A stretch of DNA of 64,000 nt, taken from NCBI RefSeq assembly GCF_000344805.1, contig NC_020453.1, positions 1,488,001 through 1,552,000 on the forward strand. Reading direction: 5' to 3'. This document shows positions 17,015 to 26,507 of this stretch, piece by piece. The notes under the pieces are model-generated. The model saw nothing but the letters and a program-made list of their open reading frames with translations, did no database searches and had not been told where the DNA came from. The position numbers were made by a program, and so were the translations under genes. Source of the DNA: Bradyrhizobium oligotrophicum S58. Its GTDB lineage: Bacteria > Pseudomonadota > Alphaproteobacteria > Rhizobiales > Xanthobacteraceae. Position 1 is the stretch's first letter; every line of letters starts with the position of its first letter.

Positions 17015-19720
17015 ATGGCTGGCAAGAATTGGCAGGCGAGCGGCAGAAACGCGTTTCCTGCGCGTGTCGTTGCGGCCTCGATGGCCGCCATGGCCGTGGG
17101 AGCGGCTGCGTCGACGCGCGTCTGGGCCGCCTCTGTCGATGTCTCGCCCTTCAGCTATGTGGGCGCCGTCGAACCCGAGGTGCTCTGGAAGGTGCTGATC
17201 GGGGGCATCGTCGTCTGTGCCTTCCTGGCTTCGGTCCTGATCTGGATCCATTCCGCATTGCGGCGCACCAAGCGGGCGCAGCTGCGGCGGAACGCCTTCA
17301 TCAGCTCGGCCCTCAACAATCTCAGCCAGGGGCTGATGCTGACTGACGCCGCCAACCGCGTCGTCTTCTACAACCATCGCTTCCTCGAAATCTACGGCAT
17401 GAGCCGGGCAGATATTCCGCCCGGCTGCACCGGCCGGGATCTCGTCGAGTTGCGCCGGCAGCGCGGCCTGCTCCATCTGACGGTCGAAGACTATGCGCGC
17501 CAGGCGCGGCAGCCAGACGGCTGCCTGACCGAGTTGCCCGGCGGACGCGTGGTCCGCGCCCAGATGTTCCGTCTTCCAACCGGTGGATCGATCGGCATCC
17601 ACGAAGACTGTACGGCGCAGCACCGGCTGGAGCGCGAGCTCGCCTCGACCAAGCAGTTCCTGGAATCAGTGGTCGACCAGGTTCCGGTCTGCGTCGCCGC
17701 CAAGAACATCGACGATGGCCGCTACATCTTCGCCAACCGGGCGTTCGAGCAGTTCTCGCGGGTGCCGCGGGACCAGATCATCGGAAAGCGTCCGAGCGAC
17801 CTGTTCGGCGACGAGACGGCGGCCGATATCGCGGCTGCCGACCGCGCAGCGATGCTGGCGCCCGGCACCACCTATTGCAGCGAACTCGTGGTTCAACGCG
17901 GCGACGAGAAGCGCATCCTCGACGCCCACCGGGTCGTCGCACGCAACGACAAGAACGAACCGCAATTCCTCATCGCCCTGTTCGACGACGCCACGGAGCG
18001 GCGGTCGCTGAGCCGTGAGCTGGAGAACACCAAGAAATTCCTCGAGCTCGTCGTCGACAACATCCCGGTCTCGCTGATCGTCGAGAGCGTCGATAACGGC
18101 CGCTATCTGCTCGCCAATCGCAGCGCCGAGATCATCCTCAACCGCAAGCGCGAGGACGCGATGGGCCTGACCGCCGCCGATGTCTTCAATCCGCGCGAGG
18201 CCAGGCTGATCATCGCCCGCGACGAAGCCGCCATCAAGAAGCGCAGCCTCCTGACCGAAGAGCACCCGATCTCGACCAAGGACGGCCTGCGGCTGTTCCT
18301 GACCCGGCGGGCGACGGTGCTGGGCGAGACCGGCGAGCCGCAATATCTGATCAAGACCTATGAGGACGTGACCGACCGGCGCCAGACCGAATCGCGGATG
18401 GCGCACATGGCCTATCATGACGGCCTGACCGATCTGCCGAACCGCGCCGCATTCCTGCAGGCCCTGAGCCAGATGATCGAGGCCTGCGCGGATACCGACG
18501 AGGAGTTCGCGGTCCTGAACGTCGACCTCAAGGGCCTGAAGGACGTCAACGACGTCTTCGGCCACGCCATCGGCGACAAGCTGTTGATCGAGGTTGCCCG
18601 CCGCGTTCAGACCGTCGCCCGGGGCGGGGTGGTCGCGCGTCTCTCGGGCGATGAGTTCGGGCTGATCATCGACGGCAAGCAACCGGAAGTGGGCAGGGCG
18701 CTGGCCGAACAGCTGGCGGCGGCGATCGCGGTGGACTTCCAGATCGACGGCAAGTCGATCCGCACCGCGCTGACGACGGGCATCTCGGTCTTCCCGCACA
18801 ATGGCTCGGACCCCGCTTCGCTGCTCGCCAATGCCGGCGCCGCCCTGTTCCGCGCCAAGGCCAAGTCACGCGGCAGCATCACCTTCTACGAACCCGAGAT
18901 GGACCAGCAGATCCGCGACCGCCGCGTGCTGCACCAGGAGCTCTCGGTCGCGATCAAGCATGGCGAGCTGTCGCTGTATTTCCAGCCGCAGGCGAGCTCG
19001 GGCCACACCGTCGACTCCAGCGAGATCATCGGCTTCGAGGCGCTGGCGCGCTGGCACAATCCGGTTCGCGGCTTCGTGCCGCCGAGCGACTTCATTCCGC
19101 TCGCCGAAGAGAGCGGGATGATCGTCGAGATGGGCGAGTGGATCCTGCGCGAGGCCTGCCGTGAGGCCGCGTCCTGGCCGAAGCCGCTGCAGGTTGCGGT
19201 CAACCTGTCTCCGGCCCAGTTCGTCCATGGCGACCTCGTCGCGCTGGTCCATTCGATCCTGCTCGAGACCGGGCTTGCGCCTGGCCGGCTCGAGCTCGAG
19301 ATCACCGAGGGCGTGCTGATCGAAGACTTCGATCGCGGTGTCGCGCTGCTCCGCCGGCTGAAGGCGCTCGGCGTTCGCGTCTCGATGGACGATTTCGGCA
19401 GCGGCTACTCGTCACTGAGCTATCTGCAGGCGTTTCCGTTCGACAAGATCAAGATCGACCGCGCCTTCGTCATGAATCTCGGCCGCAACCCGCAATCGGC
19501 GGCGATCATCCGTGCGGTCATCGGTCTCGGCCATGGCATGAACATGTCGATCGTGGCGGAAGGTGTGGAGACGCAGGAGCAGCTCGGATTCCTCGCCGAA
19601 CAAGGCTGCGACTCGGTTCAGGGCTACCTGCTCGGCAAGCCGCTGCCGATCGACAAATATGACGGCGTGGTCGGCCGTGCTCACGACGACGTCGTGGAGA
19701 CGGTGCGCAAGACGGGTTGA
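17015..19720 (+). CDS. PAS-GGDEF-EAL cyclic di-GMP signalling protein
   Basis: 901 residues from ATG 17015. N-terminal signal/anchor segment (to about 35), a membrane helix (about 58-82), three PAS-like domains (about 95-210, 215-335, 340-460), GGDEF (about 465-625) and EAL (about 640-890). The GGDEF site reads RLSGDEFG, so the first Gly is Ser; this variant can be active or GTP-binding only. The EAL domain keeps GFEALARW, the Asn in VNLSPAQF, EITEGVL, DDFGSGYSSL, KIDRAF and AEGVET, so it should hydrolyse cyclic di-GMP. Probably a membrane-bound phosphodiesterase tuned by PAS ligands. Confidence 0.92.
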   Translation: MAGKNWQASGRNAFPARVVAASMAAMAVGAAASTRVWAASVDVSPFSYVGAVEPEVLWKVLIGGIVVCAFLASVLIWIHSALRRTKRAQLRRNAFISSALNNLSQGLMLTDAANRVVFYNHRFLEIYGMSRADIPPGCTGRDLVELRRQRGLLHLTVEDYARQARQPDGCLTELPGGRVVRAQMFRLPTGGSIGIHEDCTAQHRLERELASTKQFLESVVDQVPVCVAAKNIDDGRYIFANRAFEQFSRVPRDQIIGKRPSDLFGDETAADIAAADRAAMLAPGTTYCSELVVQRGDEKRILDAHRVVARNDKNEPQFLIALFDDATERRSLSRELENTKKFLELVVDNIPVSLIVESVDNGRYLLANRSAEIILNRKREDAMGLTAADVFNPREARLIIARDEAAIKKRSLLTEEHPISTKDGLRLFLTRRATVLGETGEPQYLIKTYEDVTDRRQTESRMAHMAYHDGLTDLPNRAAFLQALSQMIEACADTDEEFAVLNVDLKGLKDVNDVFGHAIGDKLLIEVARRVQTVARGGVVARLSGDEFGLIIDGKQPEVGRALAEQLAAAIAVDFQIDGKSIRTALTTGISVFPHNGSDPASLLANAGAALFRAKAKSRGSITFYEPEMDQQIRDRRVLHQELSVAIKHGELSLYFQPQASSGHTVDSSEIIGFEALARWHNPVRGFVPPSDFIPLAEESGMIVEMGEWILREACREAASWPKPLQVAVNLSPAQFVHGDLVALVHSILLETGLAPGRLELEITEGVLIEDFDRGVALLRRLKALGVRVSMDDFGSGYSSLSYLQAFPFDKIKIDRAFVMNLGRNPQSAAIIRAVIGLGHGMNMSIVAEGVETQEQLGFLAEQGCDSVQGYLLGKPLPIDKYDGVVGRAHDDVVETVRKTG

Positions 19721-19851
19721 CCGTCCAATTGCGGCGAGAGGCTATCGCGCAACAGCGCGAATTTATCCGCTTCCCTGCAGGCTGAGCCGCTACGAGAATC
19801 ATCGACGCGAGTCTACGATCGCACGTCCTGACACGCTCGAAGACGTTGCGT

Positions 19852-21402
19852 ATGGCGGACTACGATCTTGCAATCATCGGCGGTGGTCTGAACGGCGTCA
19901 GCCTGGCGCGTGACGCGGCCGGCCGCGGCCTGCGCGTCATCCTGATCGAGCAGGGCGATCTCGGCGGTGCCGCTTCGTCGGCGACGTCCCGGCTGGTGCA
20001 TGGTGATCTTGCCGCGTTGGAGCGCCGGAGCTTCTTGCGCGTGCGCAATGCGCTGGCCGAGCGTGACGTGTGGCTCAGCATCGCTCCGCATGTGGTGCGG
20101 CCGACCCGCTTTGCGGTTCCCGCTCACGCCAATGAGCGTCCGCAATGGCAGCTGCGCGCCGGGCTATGGCTCTATGACCGTCTTGCGAGCCACAACCGTC
20201 TGCCTGCCGCGACGACGCTCGACGTCACGCATCATCCAGTCGGCGACGCCTTGAAACGTCCGATCGGAACGGCGTTCGAATATTCGGACTGCGTCGTCGA
20301 TGATTCCCGCCTGGTCGTGCTGACGGCGCTCGATGCGGCCGAACGGGGGGCTGCGATCCGTACCGGCGCCCGGTGCGTGCGCGCCGATCGCGATCGCATC
20401 TGGCGGCTCGCGATCATCGACCGCGGCCATCGCCGCATCGTCACCTCACGCGCACTCGCCAATGCCACGGGAGCCTGGAGCGTCTCGACCGCGGAGACCG
20501 TGTTGCGTCAGCCGGCGCCGCGCGTGACCGCCCGGCAGGTCAGCCAGATCGTGGTGCCGCGCCTGTTCGATGCCGACGCCGTCTACGTGTTCCAGAATTC
20601 GGACGGACGGTTGATCTTCGCGCAGCCTTACGAGCGTGACTTCACGCTGATCGGCACCGTCGCCCATGGCTTCAAGGGCGATCCGGCGGTTGTCGCGATG
20701 CCGGCGGCCGACGTGGCCTATCTCTGCAAGGCTGCGACCCGCTACTTCCGGTCGGACATCCAGCCTGCCGACGTGGTCCGCACCGTCTCCGGCGCCAACA
20801 TGATGCTGCTGCGCGGCACCGATGGCGAGCGGCTGGAAACGGTCATGAGCCTCGATGCCGGGCGCGCCAAGGCACCGCTCTTGACCATGTGCGGCGGTGA
20901 CGTCACGACGGCCCGCCGCCGGGCGGAGCAGGCGGTTTCCGGACTCGCAAAATTCTATCCGATGTCGCCGCGCTGGACGGCGAAAGCGCCGCTTCCGGGG
21001 GGCGACTTCGCATGGGAGCGGTTCGAGGATCTGATCGATGACGCAAGGGAGCGCTGGCGCTTCCTGAGCGAAGCCGAGGCACGGCGTCTGACCGGCGCCT
21101 ACGGCACCCGGCTGGCGGAGATTCTCGGTGATGCCAACAGCCGGGCCGACCTCGGCGCGGCATTCGGGCCGCAGCTGACGGAGGCGGAAGTCCGCTATCT
21201 CATGACCAGGGAATGGGCACGGTTTCCTGAGGACGTGCTGTGGCGGCGGACCAAGCTTGGCCTGACCCTCCCTGCTGCCGAGCGCGATGCCCTGGCCGCC
21301 TTCATGGCGACGGCAACCGGCGATCGGGGCATCTTGCTCGCGCGCGAAGGGGACGGGGATAGTCCGGCTCGTGCGGTTGAGCTGCAGTCGATCGGCGGCT
21401 AG
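19852..21402 (+). CDS. glpD: glycerol-3-phosphate dehydrogenase (FAD)
   Basis: Membrane-associated flavoenzyme that oxidises glycerol-3-phosphate to dihydroxyacetone phosphate and feeds the quinone pool. 516 residues from ATG 19852; FAD motif IIGGGLNGVSLARDAAGRGL, then SSATSRLVHGDLAALE, and the C-terminal DAO cap. TTG 19846 would add two residues. It lies 51 bp upstream of an ABC transporter operon; no glycerol kinase or glpR is in the window, so the link to glycerol uptake is unproved. Confidence 0.92.
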   Translation: MADYDLAIIGGGLNGVSLARDAAGRGLRVILIEQGDLGGAASSATSRLVHGDLAALERRSFLRVRNALAERDVWLSIAPHVVRPTRFAVPAHANERPQWQLRAGLWLYDRLASHNRLPAATTLDVTHHPVGDALKRPIGTAFEYSDCVVDDSRLVVLTALDAAERGAAIRTGARCVRADRDRIWRLAIIDRGHRRIVTSRALANATGAWSVSTAETVLRQPAPRVTARQVSQIVVPRLFDADAVYVFQNSDGRLIFAQPYERDFTLIGTVAHGFKGDPAVVAMPAADVAYLCKAATRYFRSDIQPADVVRTVSGANMMLLRGTDGERLETVMSLDAGRAKAPLLTMCGGDVTTARRRAEQAVSGLAKFYPMSPRWTAKAPLPGGDFAWERFEDLIDDARERWRFLSEAEARRLTGAYGTRLAEILGDANSRADLGAAFGPQLTEAEVRYLMTREWARFPEDVLWRRTKLGLTLPAAERDALAAFMATATGDRGILLAREGDGDSPARAVELQSIGG

Positions 21403-21453
21403 CTTGCCCACCGGCCGGGCCGTTTTGGTCAGGCAGGGTGATTTGATCGGGAC

Positions 21454-22623
21454 ATGGCTGACGACATCGCGACCCCAGAGCCTGCCGCCGAGCCGGCGCC
21501 ATCGCCGCCGCCAGAGCCGCGTCCCGATGCGCAACCGCCGCTCCTGCGAATCGAGAACGTCGTCAAGAGCTTCGGCAGTTTCCGCGCCGTCGATGGCGTC
21601 TCGCTCGACATTCGCGCGGGCGAGTTCTTCGCGCTGCTCGGGCCCAGCGGCTGCGGCAAGACCACCTTGCTGCGCATGCTGGCCGGCTTCGAGACGCCGG
21701 ATGACGGCCGCATCCTGCTGTCGGGAGAAGACATCGCGCAGGTGCTGCCGCATGAGCGGCCCGTCAACATGATGTTCCAGAACTACGCGCTGTTCCCGCA
21801 TCTGAACGTGCGCGACAACATCGCCTTCGGCCTGAGGCGCGCTGGCATGCCGCGCGCCGAGATCGCCACGCGCGTCGCGGAGATGGTCGCTCTGGTGCGG
21901 CTCGAAGGCCTCGAGAAGCGCAAGCCCGATCAGCTGTCAGGCGGTCAGAAGCAGCGCGTGGCGCTGGCGCGCTCGCTGGCGCGCCGGCCGCAGGTGCTGC
22001 TGCTCGACGAACCGATGGCCGCGCTCGACAAGAAGCTGCGCGAGAGCACGCAGCTTGAGCTGATGCAGCTGCAGCGCAAGCTCGGCATGACCTTCATCAT
22101 CGTGACCCACGACCAGGACGAGGCCATGACGGTGGCGAGCCGGATCGGCGTGATGAATGCCGGACGGCTCGAGCAGGTCGCGGCGCCGCGCCGACTGTAT
22201 GAAGAGCCGGCGTCGCGCTGGGTGGCGGAGTTCGTCGGCGACATCAATCTGTTCGAGGGCGAGGTGACTGCGCGGGAGCCGTACCGGCTTCGGGTCACGA
22301 CCGCCAACGTTGGCGAGCTCGTCGCGGCCCAGCCCGTTGCTCCGACCAGCGAGAGCAAGGTCGCGGTCGCGATCCGTCCCGAGAAGATCCGCCTCGCGCT
22401 CCGCCGGCCGGCGGCCGATGCTGCGATCAATTGCGTCGCAGGCGCCATCACCGACGCGAGCTATCTCGGCGGCAAGACCGTATACAAGATCAAGCTCGAT
22501 GGCGGGGCCGTCATTCACGCGGCGCAGGCCAACACCGCGCGGCTCGACGCCGACGGCTATGGGCTCAACCAGCGCGTGGTGGCCTGGTTCACGCCCGATG
22601 ATTGCGTGGTGCTGGAGCGATGA
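21454..22623 (+). CDS. ABC transporter ATPase, PotA/PotG type
   Basis: 389 residues. Walker A GPSGCGKTT near residue 67, Q-loop MFQNYALFPH, signature LSGGQKQRVALARSLA, Walker B VLLLDEPMAALD, H-loop VTHDQDEAMT, and a C-terminal TOBE-like region (about 265-385). The closest class is the polyamine importer ATPase. An unusual Pro/Glu/Ala-rich leader of about 28 residues precedes the domain. It overlaps the next gene by 4 bp (ATGA). It powers the two permeases that follow; substrate inferred from family only. Confidence 0.9.
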   Translation: MADDIATPEPAAEPAPSPPPEPRPDAQPPLLRIENVVKSFGSFRAVDGVSLDIRAGEFFALLGPSGCGKTTLLRMLAGFETPDDGRILLSGEDIAQVLPHERPVNMMFQNYALFPHLNVRDNIAFGLRRAGMPRAEIATRVAEMVALVRLEGLEKRKPDQLSGGQKQRVALARSLARRPQVLLLDEPMAALDKKLRESTQLELMQLQRKLGMTFIIVTHDQDEAMTVASRIGVMNAGRLEQVAAPRRLYEEPASRWVAEFVGDINLFEGEVTAREPYRLRVTTANVGELVAAQPVAPTSESKVAVAIRPEKIRLALRRPAADAAINCVAGAITDASYLGGKTVYKIKLDGGAVIHAAQANTARLDADGYGLNQRVVAWFTPDDCVVLER

Positions 22624-23534
22624 GCGCGCGCCGCATCTTCTCGCGACCGGCCCGCTTCGCGGCGATCGCGCCGTATGTCTGGATGGTGCTGTTCTTCCTG
22701 GTGCCGTTCGCCTTCGTCGTGAAGATCAGCCTGTCGCAGACCGCGATCGCACAGCCGCCCTATACGCCGGTGTTCTCGCTATCAGATGGCTTTGCGGCGC
22801 TTTGGGATGCGTTCGGCGCGTTGTCGCTGGATAATTTCCGCCTGCTGCTGTCGGACGATCTGTATCTCGCATCCTATCTGCGCAGCGTCATCGTTGCTGC
22901 GACGTCGACGGCGATCCTGCTCCTGATCGGCTATCCCATTGCCTACGGCATGGCGCGGCTGCCGAGGGGATGGCAGGGCATCGCGATGATGCTGGTCATC
23001 GTGCCGTTCTGGACCTCGTTCCTGATCCGCATCTATGCCTGGGTCAATATCCTGCAGCATGACGGGCTCCTGAACCAGATCCTGCTCGCGCTGCATCTGG
23101 TGTCCACGCCGGTGGTATGGCTGTCGACCGACAGCGCGATGTATGTCGGCATCGTCTATTCCTATCTGCCGTTCATGATCCTGCCGCTGTTTGCGACGCT
23201 GACGAAGCTGGAGCCCGCGCTCGAAGAGGCCGCCGCCGATCTCGGCGCCTCGCCGCGCGAGACCTTCTGGCTGGTGACGTTTCCGCTCTCGCTGCCCGGT
23301 GTCGGCGCTGGCTGCCTGCTGTGTTTCATCCCGATCGTTGGCGAGTTCGTCATTCCCGATCTCCTCGCCGGCTCCAAATCGCTGATGATCGGCCAGACCC
23401 TGTGGCTGGAGTTCTTCACCAACAAGGACTGGCCGGTGGCCTCGAGCCTCGCCGTGGTGCTGCTGGTCGTGCTGCTGCTGCCGCTGCTGCTCTATGACCG
23501 CCTGCAGCGCCGGCAGCTGGAGGAGGGCAGGTAA
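22620..23534 (+). CDS. polyamine-type ABC permease, PotB/PotH-like
   Basis: 304 residues from ATG 22620, which overlaps the ATPase stop. About six helices; the conserved permease loop EEAAADLGASPRETFWLVTFPLSLPG matches the EAA motif that contacts the ATPase. N-terminal APYVWMVLFFLVPFAFVVKI is characteristic of the PotB/PotH group. Its stop shares bases with the next start (TAATG). Confidence 0.9.
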   Translation: MSARRIFSRPARFAAIAPYVWMVLFFLVPFAFVVKISLSQTAIAQPPYTPVFSLSDGFAALWDAFGALSLDNFRLLLSDDLYLASYLRSVIVAATSTAILLLIGYPIAYGMARLPRGWQGIAMMLVIVPFWTSFLIRIYAWVNILQHDGLLNQILLALHLVSTPVVWLSTDSAMYVGIVYSYLPFMILPLFATLTKLEPALEEAAADLGASPRETFWLVTFPLSLPGVGAGCLLCFIPIVGEFVIPDLLAGSKSLMIGQTLWLEFFTNKDWPVASSLAVVLLVVLLLPLLLYDRLQRRQLEEGR

Positions 23535-24349
23535 TGGCTGCGAAAGCGTCTCGCCTGTCCCGGTTCAACGTCGCCTCGCTGACGCTAGGGCTCGCGTTCC
23601 TGTATCTGCCGATCCTGATCCTGGTGATCTACTCGTTCAACGCCTCACGGCTGGTGACGGTGTGGGGCGGCTGGTCGTTGCGCTGGTATCAGGAGTTCTT
23701 CAACGACCGTGCGATGATCGATGCAGCGTGGATGAGCCTGCGCGTCGGCGCGACCTCGGCGACGGTCGCGACGGTGCTGGGGACGCTCGCTGCCGTGGCG
23801 CTGTCGCGCGGGCACGGCTTTCGCGGCCGCATGCTGTTCTCCGGCATGCTGTATGCGCCGCTGGTGATGCCCGAGGTGATCACGGGCCTGTCGCTGCTGT
23901 TGCTGTTTGTGGCGTTCGATGCCGAGCGCGGCTTCTGGACGGTGACGATTGCGCACACCACCCTGACGATGTGCTTCGTCGCCGTGGTCGTGCAGTCGCG
24001 CCTGGTTTCGCTGGACCGAAGCCTGGAGGAAGCCGCGATGGATCTCGGCTGCGATCCGTTGCGCGCCTTCGTGATGGTGACCCTGCCGCTGATCGCGCCC
24101 GCAGTCGTCGCAGGCTGGATGCTGGCCTTCACCCTGTCGCTCGACGATCTCGTCATCGCGAGCTTCACCACGGGGCCCGGCTCGGCGACCCTGCCGATCC
24201 GGATCTATTCCGAGGTCCGGCTCGGGGTCAAGCCGGAGATCAACGCGATCTGCACGCTGGTGATTGGGCTGATCGCGGTGGTGATCGTTGTCGCATCGCT
24301 GGCGTCGAAGCTGTCGAGCGACCGCGGCGAAAGCGCTGCCCCGCTGTAA
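23534..24349 (+). CDS. polyamine-type ABC permease, PotC/PotI-like
   Basis: 271 residues with about six helices and an EAA loop (LEEAAMDLGCDPLRAFVMVT). The segments LTLGLAFLYLPILILVIYSFN and LAFTLSLDDLVIASFTTGPG are typical of PotC/PotI. Last gene of the ATPase-permease-permease operon. No periplasmic binding protein follows; instead the region after the stop is repeats. The binding protein must be encoded elsewhere. Confidence 0.9.
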   Translation: MAAKASRLSRFNVASLTLGLAFLYLPILILVIYSFNASRLVTVWGGWSLRWYQEFFNDRAMIDAAWMSLRVGATSATVATVLGTLAAVALSRGHGFRGRMLFSGMLYAPLVMPEVITGLSLLLLFVAFDAERGFWTVTIAHTTLTMCFVAVVVQSRLVSLDRSLEEAAMDLGCDPLRAFVMVTLPLIAPAVVAGWMLAFTLSLDDLVIASFTTGPGSATLPIRIYSEVRLGVKPEINAICTLVIGLIAVVIVVASLASKLSSDRGESAAPL

Positions 24350-24354
24350 GAGCC

Positions 24355-24455
24355 GTCATTGCAAGCGCAGCAATCCAAAGTCGTCGCGGGACTCTGGATT
24401 GCTTCCGCCTTCGCTCTTGGAGCTACGGCGGACACGTCGCTTCGCTCGCAATGAC
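24355..24455. repeat. palindromic intergenic repeat, copy A
   Basis: 101-bp imperfect palindrome with GTCATTGC at the left end and GCAATGAC at the right end, and an internal CTCTGGATTGCTTCC. Same size, end bases and internal CTGGAT core as copies B and C (51978-52080). Confidence 0.75.
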
Positions 24456-24484
24456 GATGGTGGTTCGTCTGGTCGCCCATCACA

Positions 24485-24590
24485 GCTGTCATCGCCCGGC
24501 TTGACCGGGCGAACCAGTACGCCGAGACGCCCGTGAGTCTGCCGAGAGGCCGCGGCGTACTGGATGCCCGCCTGCGCGGGCATGACAGCC
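24485..24590. repeat. palindromic intergenic repeat, copy B
   Basis: 106 bp bounded by GCTGTCAT and ATGACAGC. Inner arms CGCCCGGC / GCGCGGGC and a TACTGGATGCC core. Belongs by ends, length and core to the same family as copies A and C, but the inner sequence has diverged. Confidence 0.7.
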
Positions 24591-24606
24591 GGGGTTGTGG
24601 CGCCTT

Positions 24607-24643
24607 GCGTGGTCATCGCGAACGCGGCTCGCGATGACCACGC
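24607..24643. repeat. perfect short palindrome
   Basis: 15-bp perfect arms (GCGTGGTCATCGCGA / TCGCGATGACCACGC) around a 7-base loop. It contains the same GTCAT/ATGAC ends as the longer repeats, so it may be a deleted copy. Confidence 0.75.
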
Positions 24644-24661
24644 ATGCTGTGGCAGCGTCAT

Positions 24662-25648
24662 TCATACCGCGAACAGCTTCAAGGCGGCGGCGATCACCGT
24701 GCGATGAATTGCGCCGCGATCGACTGATGGCGGATCGACGCAGGACGCCGGATCGCTCTGCCGGCCGAGTTCGGTGCTCTCAGGCAGGAACACGTAGTGG
24801 CCGGCATCGTCAGCGACGACATCGAGTGCGCTGTGCGGCAAGCGTTGCTGCAGCCAGCGCGCGGACGGCAGCAGCGCGTCGCCACCGCCGACCATGACGT
24901 GCGTCGGCACGCCGATCGCGGCGACGCTGTCGTCGGAAAAGCCCTGCACTGAGCGTCCCGGCGCGAGCAGCAGCGCCGCCTTGATGCGGCGATCGTGATA
25001 GGAGGCCGACATCCGCGCCCAAGAGTTGCGGAAGATCTCGCTCTCCTCCATCAGGCGTGGAAGGTGATCGACGAGATCGGGAAACTCGCGCGGTCCGCGG
25101 CCGAGATTGGCGCCTGGCTCGAATGGCGATCGGATCATGATGGCGCCGAGCAGGGCGGTAGCCGTGACGCCGCCGAGCGAATAGCCGACGGTGAAGATGC
25201 GGTTGAGGCCGATGCGGCCTTCGAAGGCGCGATGAGCCAGGATGTGGTCGATCAGCAATGACAGGTCGCGCGGACGTTCCCATGAGCAAAGGAATCCCTC
25301 GGCTCGGTACGGCTCGGCATTGCTGTTGCCGTGATGATTGACGGCGACCGCGATGAAGCCGCGACTGGCCAGCTCACGCGCCAGCCATTCGAACTGCAGG
25401 CCGTTGCAGCCGGTGCCGTGCGAGTAGACCACGAGCGGAGAAGACCTTTTGGCGGCCAGCGGCGCATCCAGCGCCGCTTGTCCTGCCTTGAACCAGCCTG
25501 GCGGCCACGGCGCGACCGGAAGCGCCGTTTCGTCTGCTCCGTCGGCGGCGGGATACCAGGCGAACCAGTCGACGGGACGGGGCCCGTCGCCATCCCAGTT
25601 CGGCCGCGAGGCGTCCTCGAACCGCCCCTGACGAAACCCGACCTTCAT
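24662..25648 (-). CDS. alpha/beta hydrolase, PAF-acetylhydrolase/dienelactone-like
   Basis: 328 residues. The oxyanion region LVVYSHGTGCNG, the nucleophile elbow VGYSLGG (near residue 155) and a late GDALLPS / DDAGHYVFLP pair give a plausible Ser-Asp-His triad. The closest group is platelet-activating-factor acetylhydrolase-like or dienelactone hydrolase-like. No signal peptide is seen, so it is probably cytoplasmic. It lies 7 bp upstream of the sugar permease genes' last stop region, transcribed away from them on the same strand (downstream of the permeases). Substrate unknown. Confidence 0.78.
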   Translation of the reverse strand: MKVGFRQGRFEDASRPNWDGDGPRPVDWFAWYPAADGADETALPVAPWPPGWFKAGQAALDAPLAAKRSSPLVVYSHGTGCNGLQFEWLARELASRGFIAVAVNHHGNSNAEPYRAEGFLCSWERPRDLSLLIDHILAHRAFEGRIGLNRIFTVGYSLGGVTATALLGAIMIRSPFEPGANLGRGPREFPDLVDHLPRLMEESEIFRNSWARMSASYHDRRIKAALLLAPGRSVQGFSDDSVAAIGVPTHVMVGGGDALLPSARWLQQRLPHSALDVVADDAGHYVFLPESTELGRQSDPASCVDPPSVDRGAIHRTVIAAALKLFAV

Positions 25649-25655
25649 TGCTCCG

Positions 25656-26507
25656 TCACGACTTCACGGCGCCGGCAGTGAGGCCGCCCACCATGTAGCG
25701 TTTGAAGGCGTAGTAGACCGCGGCCGGCGGCAGCGCGTAGATGAAGCCCGTGGTCATCAGAAGCTCCCAGGGCGAATCGTCGGCAGCCAGGAAGTTGCCG
25801 AGCGCCACCGGCAGCGTAATGGCTTTGTCGTTCGACAGCAGCAGGAAGGCGTAGAGATACTCGTTCCAGGCCAGCAGAACCGCGTAGGTGCCGATCGCGA
25901 CCAGCGACGGCATCATCAGCGGCACGTAGACGAGGCGGAAGATCTGCAGCGGGCTGGCGCCATCCATGACGGCGGCTTCGTCCAGCTCGACCGGCAGCTT
26001 GTCGGAGGCCTGCTTCAGCACCCAGATCGCGTAAGGCGAGGCGATCGTGACCATCGCCAAGATCAGCGACCAGTCGTTGTTCAACAGGCCGTATTTGCCC
26101 ATGGTGCGATACATCGGCACGGCGAGGAACGCGGCCGGGATGAAATAGGTGAACAGCGCGAGGTTCATCACCACGCGGCTGCCCGGCACGCGCAGGCGCG
26201 AGATCGCGTAAGCCGCGCACGTCGCGATCACCAGCGTCAACGCGCCGACGGCGACCGCAATGACGACGGAATTGCCGAACTGGATCCAGAAGTCGCGCAG
26301 GAAGTAGTGCTGCTGGTGAAACACGATCGAGAAATTGTGCAAGGTCGGATGGTCCGGCCACAGCTTGCCCGAGAACGCGTCCTCCTTCGGCGAGATCGCA
26401 AACAGGAACATGTGATAGATCGGGATCATCGTCCAGATGAAGACGGGGATGCCGATCAGGAGCAGCCGGGCCTCGGTGCCGACTTCGCGCAGAGTAGGGA
26501 GCTTCAT
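25656..26507 (-). CDS. sugar-type ABC permease (MalG/UgpE family)
   Basis: 283 residues from ATG 26507, overlapping the upstream permease stop by 4 bp. Six helices; EAA loop ELDEAAVMDGASPLQIFRLVYVP is shown in the conserved place and the C-terminus ends FKRYMVGGLTAGAVKS, a hallmark of MalG-type permeases. Third gene of binding protein-permease-permease. A hydrolase gene follows 8 bp later and may be cotranscribed. Confidence 0.92.
   Translation of the reverse strand: MKLPTLREVGTEARLLLIGIPVFIWTMIPIYHMFLFAISPKEDAFSGKLWPDHPTLHNFSIVFHQQHYFLRDFWIQFGNSVVIAVAVGALTLVIATCAAYAISRLRVPGSRVVMNLALFTYFIPAAFLAVPMYRTMGKYGLLNNDWSLILAMVTIASPYAIWVLKQASDKLPVELDEAAVMDGASPLQIFRLVYVPLMMPSLVAIGTYAVLLAWNEYLYAFLLLSNDKAITLPVALGNFLAADDSPWELLMTTGFIYALPPAAVYYAFKRYMVGGLTAGAVKS

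Larger units (their letters stand above)
24350..24661. other. gene-free gap filled by palindromic repeats
   Basis: 312 bp between the convergent permease and hydrolase genes. Nearly all of it is made of three palindromic elements listed separately; no coding sequence is supported. The convergent position means the folded repeats could end transcription from both sides. Confidence 0.75.
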
